From Myxococcus eversor (GTDB lineage Bacteria; Myxococcota; Myxococcia; Myxococcales; Myxococcaceae): 57,148 bases of DNA. The position numbers and the translations under genes are program-made. Below, piece by piece: positions 52,031 through 57,148 of the stretch (position 1 is its first letter; each line of letters starts with the position of its first letter). The DNA lies in assembly GCF_010894455.1 (NCBI RefSeq), contig NZ_JAAIXY010000037.1, positions 1 through 57,148 on the forward strand. Direction: 5' to 3'. Below the pieces are notes generated by a model, which saw only the letters and a program-made list of their open reading frames with translations, searched no databases and was not told the origin of the DNA.

Positions 52031-52393
52031 GTGTTCGACCACATCGGATTGAAGGTGAAGGACCTGGACGCCAGCGTGCGCTTCTACACCGCCGCGCTCG
52101 CGCCCCTGGGGTTTGGATTGTGCTCGCGGGACGACTCGAGCGCGGGCTTCGGCCCTCCGGGTGAGCCCGCGCTGTGGCTCTACCCCACGCAAGGCACGGC
52201 GGGGCCCGGCAGCCACCTGGCGTTCCGCGCCTCGCAGCACGCCGCCGTGGACCGCTTCCACGCCAGCGGACTGGAGGCTGGCGGCAAGGACAACGGGAAG
52301 CCCGGCGTGCGCGCCGACTACAGCCCCACGTACTACGCCGCGTTCCTGAAGGACCCCGACGGCAACAACATCGAGGCCGTCTGTCTGAAGTGA
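52031..52393 (+). CDS. Glyoxalase/bleomycin-resistance (VOC) family protein
   Basis: 120 residues, the length of a single VOC domain. It has the paired motifs FDHIGLKVKDLDASVRFYTAALAPLGF at the N-terminus and YAAFLKDPDGNNIEAVC at the C-terminus; His5 and the late Glu are the usual metal ligands. The fold dimerises around a metal to act on small electrophiles, or binds antibiotics. The GTG start at 52031 is preceded by AGAGG, which could itself pair with CCTCT (52009-52013) in a 5-bp hairpin, a possible translational lock. A strong terminator follows the stop. Confidence 0.85.
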   Translation: MFDHIGLKVKDLDASVRFYTAALAPLGFGLCSRDDSSAGFGPPGEPALWLYPTQGTAGPGSHLAFRASQHAAVDRFHASGLEAGGKDNGKPGVRADYSPTYYAAFLKDPDGNNIEAVCLK

Positions 52394-52404
52394 CGCGAAG
52401 CGTG

Positions 52405-52433
52405 ACGCTCCCGGCGCGGCGGGTCGGGAGCGT
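52405..52433. terminator. Strong hairpin terminator after the glyoxalase
   Basis: ACGCTCCCG (52405-52413) and CGGGAGCGT (52425-52433) form a perfect 9-bp stem with an 11-nt loop, 12 bases past the glyoxalase stop. The plus strand continues TGCTTGTTCCTT, a moderate U-tract. It lies between convergent genes and may also stop the sulfatase transcript. Confidence 0.7.
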
Positions 52434-52449
52434 TGCTTGTTCCTTCGCG

Positions 52450-54876
52450 CTACTGCCGCATCATCTCGTGCTTGAAGCGGGCCTCGGCCTTCTTCGCCGG
52501 GTCCGCGTGGTCCGGGTGGAAGTCCGGCTTGAGGTCGAAGTCCACGCGCAGCACGCGGCCGGTGAAGCGGGAGTTGGACGGGTACTCGGGGCTCACCGCC
52601 GTGCCCTTGTCCCAGCCCACATCGAAGGTCTCATCCATCGAGTAGCCCACCGGCACCGTCCGGGGAATCGGAGCTTGCGCCACCTTCTTCCCGTCGACGT
52701 AGAGCCGCCCCGTGCCGCCCGCGCCGAAGGGCTCCGGTCCGGTCTTCTCGAACTCGTAGCGCAGCAGGTGCTTGCCGGGCTTCAGCGCCTCCTTGCCACG
52801 GATGTATGTGAGCTCGGGTCCGGGGAAGTTGTAGCAGAACACCGGCACGCCCTTCTTGAGGTACAGCGTGAAGCCCGCGGAGCTTCCACCGAGCGCGACG
52901 ATGGGGCCATTCGCATCGCCCGCGGGCACCTCCACCTCCGCCGTCATCTCCCAGGAGCGGTTCTTCGTGTCCGGTCCGGCGAACTCCTGGATGCGCACGG
53001 CGCCCTCGTAATACGTCATGCGCTCGCGCTCCGCGTAGAGCCCCGCGCGGCCCAGCGCGCGCATCTGGAAACGGTCATCCAGCGGCAGCACCTGGTAGCG
53101 CCCCGCCTCCGCCCACCACATGCCCACCATCTCGATGAGCTTCTTCACCATCGGGTCGCTCAGGTTGGCCCTGTCGCGGCCCTTCATCAAATCGTTGGAC
53201 TCGGTGGGGTCGTCCACCACGTTGTAGAGCTCCCAGTGGTCCTCGTCGAAGCTCCACCGCGCCTTGTTCTCCCACGGCTTGCGCCCGTGGTACGTCACGA
53301 CCTTCCAGCCGTCGTGGTACAGGCCCCGGTTGCCGAGCATCTCGAAGTACTGGGTGGAGTGGTTGGTCGGCGCCTCCGCGTCGTTGAACGAGTAGTTCAT
53401 CGGGAAGCCCTCGACGGGCGCCTGCTGCACCGTGTTGATGAAGCGGGGCTCCTCCACGCCAATCGCCTCCAGAATCGTCGGGACGATGTCGATGCAGTGG
53501 TGGTACTGCGTGCGCAGCTCGCCCTTGGCTTCGATGCCACGCGGCCAGTGGACGATGAGCGGGTTTCGCACGCCGCCGAAGTGCGTGTACTGCTTGCAGA
53601 GCTGGAACGGCGTGTTGCCCGCCATGGCCCAGCCCACCGGGTAGTGATTGTACGAGCCGGGCTGGCCGAACTGGTCGATGCGCGCGATATTCTGCGCCAC
53701 CGTCTCCTGCGCGTTGTTCGCCACGGACTGCTCGTTGAACAGGCCCGTCAGCGTGCCCTCACCGGAGGAGCCGTTGTCCCCGATGAAGACGAACACCAGC
53801 GTGTTGTCGAGCTGGCCGGTGCGCTCCAGGAACTCCATCAGCCGGCCGAGCTGTGCGTCGGCGTGTTCGATGAAGCCCGCGTACAGCTCCGCCATGCGCG
53901 CGAAGAGGCGTTTCTCGTCGGCGGAGAGCGAGTCCCACTTCTGCACGCCCTCCAGCATGGGCGCGAGCTTCGAGTGTTCGGGGATGATGCCCAGCTTCTT
54001 CTGCTGGGCCAGCACCTTCTCGCGGTAGGCGTCCCAGCCCATGTCGAACTGGCCCTTGTACTTGTCGGCCCACTCGGGCGCGACATGGTGGGGCGCGTGC
54101 GCGCACCCCAGCGCGAGCCACGTCAGCCACGGCTTCTCCGGGTCCGCCGAGTGGTGCTGCGAAATCCAGCTCATGGCCCGGTCCACCAGGTCCGCGGACA
54201 GGTGGTAGCCCTCCTCGGGCGTAGCCGGCGGGTCGACGGCCTCGCGGTCCAGGAAGAGCTTCGGCTCCCACTGGTCGCAGTCGCCCCCGAGGAAGCCATA
54301 GAAGCGGTCGAAGCCGAAGACGGAGCCCGTGGGCCAGCGGTCATAGGGCCCGGCGATGGTCGTCTCTTCAGACGGCGTGTTGTGCCACTTGCCGATGCAG
54401 TAGCTGGTGTATCCGTGTTGATGGAGCATGGCGGGCACTCCCGCCTTGTCTTGCGGCTGACGGCCGTTGTAGCCGGGGAAGCCCGTGGCCAGTTCGGTGA
54501 TGTTGGCCATGCCCACGGAGTGGTGGTTGCGGCCGGTGACGAGACAGGAGCGCGTGGGCGAGCACAGCGCCGTGGTGGTGAAGTGCGTGTAGCGCAGGCC
54601 CTGCCTGGCCAGCTTCATCAGCGTGGGCGTGCGAATCATGCCGCCGAAGGGCTCACACCAGCCGAAGCCGACGTCGTCCAGGATGACGTAGAGGATGTTG
54701 GGCGCGTCCTTCGGTGCCTTGGGCGGCATCGGGAAGGCCGGCTCGGATTCCTCGTACGTGCGACCAATGCGGCCCGGGAAGCGCTCTCCCTCCCGATAGG
54801 TCTTCATCGGCGTGTCCGCTTTCACGCCCCCGCCGCCACCGTTGGCGCCCTGCTTCTTGCGCTTGTCCTTGCTCAT
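52450..54876 (-). CDS. Arylsulfatase (FGly sulfatase), no signal peptide
   Basis: 808 residues. The sulfatase core starts at about 58 (APNILYVILDDVGFG, metal Asp67 and Asp68). The FGly motif is Cys105-Ser-Pro-Thr-Arg in ALCSPTRSCLVTGR; the Cys must be converted to formylglycine by FGE or anSME, which are not in this window. Further ligands appear in GYTSYCIGKWHN and VFVFIGDNGSSGEG. The C-terminal region is long (about 560-808) with a lectin-like part (GSSAGFTLYLKKGVPVFCYNF). The N-terminus is Lys- and Gly-rich (MSKDKRKKQGANGGGGG) with no signal peptide, so a cytoplasmic or non-Sec location is suggested. GGGAGG six bases before the ATG at 54876 fixes the start. It lies 98 bases downstream of the MerR gene, same strand. 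Confidence 0.9.
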   Translation of the reverse strand: MSKDKRKKQGANGGGGGVKADTPMKTYREGERFPGRIGRTYEESEPAFPMPPKAPKDAPNILYVILDDVGFGWCEPFGGMIRTPTLMKLARQGLRYTHFTTTALCSPTRSCLVTGRNHHSVGMANITELATGFPGYNGRQPQDKAGVPAMLHQHGYTSYCIGKWHNTPSEETTIAGPYDRWPTGSVFGFDRFYGFLGGDCDQWEPKLFLDREAVDPPATPEEGYHLSADLVDRAMSWISQHHSADPEKPWLTWLALGCAHAPHHVAPEWADKYKGQFDMGWDAYREKVLAQQKKLGIIPEHSKLAPMLEGVQKWDSLSADEKRLFARMAELYAGFIEHADAQLGRLMEFLERTGQLDNTLVFVFIGDNGSSGEGTLTGLFNEQSVANNAQETVAQNIARIDQFGQPGSYNHYPVGWAMAGNTPFQLCKQYTHFGGVRNPLIVHWPRGIEAKGELRTQYHHCIDIVPTILEAIGVEEPRFINTVQQAPVEGFPMNYSFNDAEAPTNHSTQYFEMLGNRGLYHDGWKVVTYHGRKPWENKARWSFDEDHWELYNVVDDPTESNDLMKGRDRANLSDPMVKKLIEMVGMWWAEAGRYQVLPLDDRFQMRALGRAGLYAERERMTYYEGAVRIQEFAGPDTKNRSWEMTAEVEVPAGDANGPIVALGGSSAGFTLYLKKGVPVFCYNFPGPELTYIRGKEALKPGKHLLRYEFEKTGPEPFGAGGTGRLYVDGKKVAQAPIPRTVPVGYSMDETFDVGWDKGTAVSPEYPSNSRFTGRVLRVDFDLKPDFHPDHADPAKKAEARFKHEMMRQ

Positions 54877-54974
54877 GCGGGCCTCCCAGGCACCGCCTGA
54901 AGGTGAAAGGGCGCGAGCGCTTCGGCATCGTCCCGGTGGCGCGGGCGTTCGAGGGAGCGGGCGGAGGGTGCGGA

Positions 54975-55403
54975 CTAACGCCGTGGTTTCGGGGGTGTTC
55001 GCTTGCTTCGCGCGGCCGGCGCGGTGGAGCGCAGGATGCGGCGGAAGGTGGGGCACTCCAGGTGGCTGGGCGCGGGACAGACGGCGGCGTGGCGCAGGCC
55101 ATCGCGCATGGCGCTGAGCTCTCGAATCGTCCTGTCCAGCTCGTCCGCCCGGGCCGAGAGCAGCTTCCGGTCCAGGCGCAGGCGTCCGTCCGGCGCGAAC
55201 ATGCGCGCGATGTCCTCCAGCGAGAAGCCAGCGGCGCGGCCCATGGCGATGAGCGACAGGCGCTCCAGTACGTCAGGAGCGAACAGTCGGCGCAGACCGC
55301 GCCGGCCGGTGGAGGACAACAGTCCCCTGGCCTCGTAGAACCGGAGTGTCGAGGCGGGAACGCCGGACCGCCGCGCCACCTCCGTGATGTCCAGGTCTCT
55401 CAC
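54975..55403 (-). CDS. MerR-family transcriptional regulator
   Basis: 142 residues. An N-terminal MerR helix-turn-helix (about 4-70) reads DITEVARRSGVPASTLRFYEARGLLSSTGRRGLRRLFAPDVLERLSLIAMGRAAGFSLEDIARMF. A dimerisation helix follows (about 80-112). The tail has only two Cys, in AAVCPAPSHLECPTF, and not the CxxCxCx5C cluster of SoxR. The GTG at 55403 has GAGG about nine bases upstream; the longer frame (to 55811) covers the divergent methyltransferase and is spurious. The divergent promoter palindrome (see 55409-55440) is the likely operator. It may also drive the sulfatase gene downstream. Confidence 0.8.
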   Translation of the reverse strand: MRDLDITEVARRSGVPASTLRFYEARGLLSSTGRRGLRRLFAPDVLERLSLIAMGRAAGFSLEDIARMFAPDGRLRLDRKLLSARADELDRTIRELSAMRDGLRHAAVCPAPSHLECPTFRRILRSTAPAARSKRTPPKPRR

Positions 55404-55408
55404 CCGCT

Positions 55409-55440
55409 TGACCTCAAGTCGACTTGAACTGGCACAGTTG
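55409..55440 (+). promoter_or_regulatory. MerR-type promoter with SoxR-box-like palindrome
   Basis: A candidate -35 TTGACC (55409-55414) is followed by the perfect palindrome TCAAGTCGACTTGA (55414-55427). About 19 bases after the -35 lies a weak -10-like ACAGTT (55434-55439). Palindrome centred in an over-long spacer is the MerR-family promoter layout, and the core resembles the SoxR box CCTCAAGTTAACTTGAGG. It points toward the methyltransferase gene at 55479. Confidence 0.6.
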
Positions 55441-55478
55441 AGCTTCCGCTGCCTGAAGGCAAGTCGAAGGAGACACGC

Positions 55479-56339
55479 ATGAGTGCCACGAACGCACCCG
55501 AGAACGAGCAGTCGAAGATGTGGAACGGCACCTCCGGGAACGCCTGGGTCGACCTGCGGGAGGTGCTGGATGGGATGTTCCAGCCGTTCGAGGACCTGCT
55601 CGTCGCGGCGGTGTCCCCGGACTCCGGAGGACGGGTGCTCGACATCGGCTGTGGCACGGGCGCGACCACACTCGCTGTCGCTCGGAAGCTGGGAGCCAAG
55701 GGGCGCTGTGTCGGCATCGATATCTCGGAGCCGATGCTCGCCGTCGCACGGGCACGGGCCGAGCAGGACGGTACGCCGGCGCGCTTCGTCCACGGCGACC
55801 CGCAGAGCCATGGGTTAGAGCCCGCGAGCTTCGATGTGCTCATCTCGCGCTTCGGGGTGATGTTCTTCGACGACCCGGTCCGGGCCTTCACGAATCTGAG
55901 AGGGGCCGTGAGGGAGGGTGGCGAGGTCAGGTTCATCGCCTGGCGGAGTGGCTCGGAGAATCCGTTCATGACCACGGCCGAGCGCGCGGCTGCGCCACTG
56001 CTGCCAGAGCTTCCCGTTCGGAAATCGGACGGGCCAGGGCAGTTCGCGTTCGCGGACCCGAGCCGCGTCCAGGCCCTCCTGGAGCAGAGCGGTTGGGCTG
56101 ACGTCGAGCTGCGGCCCATCGATGTGAATTGCGCCTTCCCCGAGAAGGAGCTGGTCCGCTACCTGAGTCGGCTCGGCCCCGTGGGCTCGTTTCTTCAAGG
56201 GGCGGATGAGCAGACTCGCACGCGGGTTCTCGGCGCGGTGCGCGCGGCCTTCGAGACCTTCGTGCAAGGAGAAGAGGTCCGCTTCACCGCGGCCTGCTGG
56301 TGGATCTCCGCGCGGGCGCCGGCCACGTCAGTCGGCTAG
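55479..56339 (+). CDS. Class I SAM-dependent methyltransferase
   Basis: 286 residues. Motif I GRVLDIGCGTGATTLAVARKLG (about 50-72), motif II CVGIDISEPMLAVARARAEQ, an acidic FVHGDPQSH, and SFDVLISRFGVMFFDDPVRAFTNLRGAVREGGEVRFIAWR complete a Methyltransf_25/11-type SAM fold. The opening WNGTSGNAWVDLREVLDGMFQPFEDLLV is typical of a MerR-linked methyltransferase subgroup. The substrate is unknown. It is divergent from the MerR regulator, 75 bases between starts, with the palindromic promoter between, so it is the best candidate target of that regulator. Confidence 0.85.
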   Translation: MSATNAPENEQSKMWNGTSGNAWVDLREVLDGMFQPFEDLLVAAVSPDSGGRVLDIGCGTGATTLAVARKLGAKGRCVGIDISEPMLAVARARAEQDGTPARFVHGDPQSHGLEPASFDVLISRFGVMFFDDPVRAFTNLRGAVREGGEVRFIAWRSGSENPFMTTAERAAAPLLPELPVRKSDGPGQFAFADPSRVQALLEQSGWADVELRPIDVNCAFPEKELVRYLSRLGPVGSFLQGADEQTRTRVLGAVRAAFETFVQGEEVRFTAACWWISARAPATSVG

Positions 56340-56659
56340 CAGCCCAGGCTCGATAGCGCGCCACAGTCCGTGAAACCACCCACTCACGCAGAGTAAATAG
56401 ACTCACTTGGGTGCAGTGCTGTTGCTCCTGTGACTCGGAGGCGTTGATGACTGCCTCCGTTTTCCTGGCCGGTGGCCAACCAGGTCACAGGCGGCCTCAA
56501 CTCGTGACATGAATGGCTACAGGCATTCCGCAAGCCATTCCCTGCTCACAGCGACAAAGGCAATCAAATCCATCCCAGAGCGAGCGGCATGCCTGGTGCA
56601 CCAACATTGAATCCTTCCCGGGAAGGAAGACCAACGTCACCCCCAATGCGAGGATTTGA
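56340..56659. other. Intergenic region upstream of the terminal lipoprotein
   Basis: 320 bases without a credible gene. It is AT-richer than its surroundings in places (56390-56412, CAGAGTAAATAGACTCAC), which may hold the lipoprotein promoter. A minus-strand open frame (56497-56913) is a shadow of the lipoprotein gene. No strong hairpin was found. Confidence 0.4.
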
Positions 56660-57043
56660 ATGCACCGGAATTGGACAGTGGGACTGGTTGCGACTGCTTT
56701 CTTTGGACTGACGGGTTGCCAGGGTGACTCCGTCGAGATGGACCCGGGTGCCCAATCAGCGGGGATGGCATCGGAGTGCTTCTTGCCCTTCAGTGGTATC
56801 AGCAGTTGCGCCGTGGGTGGCGCGAAGCTCAACAAGACAGACCAGGGGCTCGTCGTCACGGGACTCACTACCCCTGGGGCAAACGGCGTCTCCAGCAGCT
56901 TCGCGGGAGCCAAGACGTGGTCGCAGCAGGCGCTTGTGCAGGGCTTCGGCTCACTGACACTGACAGCCCATTACGGCGAACAGAGCGGCGGCAGCCTCCG
57001 AATCATTCGCGGAGACAATAGTGTTGCTGAGCGAAGTGGTTGA
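56660..57043 (+). CDS. Small lipoprotein, unknown; possibly shortened
   Basis: 127 residues. The signal peptide (WTVGLVATAFFGLTGC) ends in the lipobox Leu-Thr-Gly-Cys (Cys near 20). The mature part has two Cys (ECFLPFSGISSCAVGG) and a beta-rich look (SFAGAKTWSQQALVQGFGSLTLTAHYGEQSGGSLRII). GAGG six bases before the ATG at 56660 supports the start. The frame ends at 57043 with AERSG; no obvious continuation was seen in another frame, but only 105 bases of downstream sequence are visible, so a premature stop or frameshift cannot be excluded. No family is recognised. Confidence 0.6.
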   Translation: MHRNWTVGLVATAFFGLTGCQGDSVEMDPGAQSAGMASECFLPFSGISSCAVGGAKLNKTDQGLVVTGLTTPGANGVSSSFAGAKTWSQQALVQGFGSLTLTAHYGEQSGGSLRIIRGDNSVAERSG

Positions 57044-57148
57044 TGGAGAGCGCGGTCGCGACGAGCGCGCTGGTTGCCGGGAAGGAATGTTGCAGGCCGC
57101 GCGGAGTCCAGCAGCGAGCCGGATGCTGGCACGCCACGCTGGGTGAGG

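Noticed and set aside
52174..54900. 908-residue plus-strand open frame opposite the sulfatase
   Set aside because: Shadow of the sulfatase codons, rich in His/Arg/Val; no domain or ribosome site.

Overview
The window is a high-GC, gene-dense bacterial chromosome segment that reads as a predatory myxobacterium (Myxococcota, Myxococcus/Corallococcus/Pyxidicoccus-like). The reasons are the many secreted lipoproteins, large Ser/Thr kinase fusions, histidine kinases and MCPs, GTG/TTG starts, and above all a TIGR02269/DUF2380 lipoprotein followed directly by a double-CXXC protein. The latter is the SitA6/SitI6 kin-discrimination toxin-immunity layout known from myxobacteria. No rRNA, tRNA or CRISPR was seen.

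Layout. 1-130: the 3' tip of an IS3-family transposase, cut by the window edge. 0.2-4.6 kb: secreted beta-helix lipoprotein, Cys-rich lipoprotein, DJ-1/PfpI protein, small membrane protein and Uma2 nuclease. 4.6-8.5 kb: ABC exporter and tandem-Usp stress protein (minus strand), an intergenic stretch with a probable 52-residue gene, and a CsbD stress protein. 8.9-15.2 kb: a six-TM MCP-like transducer, an anchored hypothetical protein, a CrtI carotenoid desaturase, and a divergent CHASE histidine kinase. 15.2-20.6 kb: aldo/keto reductase and LysR regulator, divergent TAP-like hydrolase, small zinc-ribbon protein, small membrane protein and a methyltransferase. 20.7-23.7 kb: a 1002-residue Ser/Thr kinase fused to an MshEN (GspE-N) domain and two degenerate receivers. 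23.8-28.3 kb: small secreted Cys proteins, a GT-C glycosyltransferase, and the sitA6-sitI6 pair. 28.3-39.7 kb: accessory metabolic and secreted genes (HExxH membrane protein, GT1 glycosyltransferase, DNRLRE/DUF3616 lipoprotein, AraC regulator with divergent redoxin, formaldehyde dehydrogenase, GH30-ricin glycosidase) and an RluA-like protein whose catalytic Asp is replaced by Glu.

40.0-47.8 kb: one tightly coupled chemosensory operon, cheW-cheR(TPR)-cheW-mcp-cheA(REC)-cheB, in which each junction overlaps by 1 or 4 bases. Its gene content matches Wsp-type (alternative-cellular-function) arrays rather than flagellar ones. A PAS-GAF histidine kinase, a CPA1 K+/H+ antiporter, an AraC regulator and a glyoxalase follow on the same strand. 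52.4-56.3 kb: a cytoplasmic-type sulfatase downstream of a MerR-family regulator, which is divergent from a methyltransferase. The shared MerR/methyltransferase promoter carries a palindrome very close to the classical SoxR box, although the regulator lacks the SoxR iron-sulfur cysteines. The window ends just after a small lipoprotein gene.

Several large open frames on the strand opposite real genes are GC-rich shadows and are not annotated. All calls come from reading translations and motifs; no database search was run.
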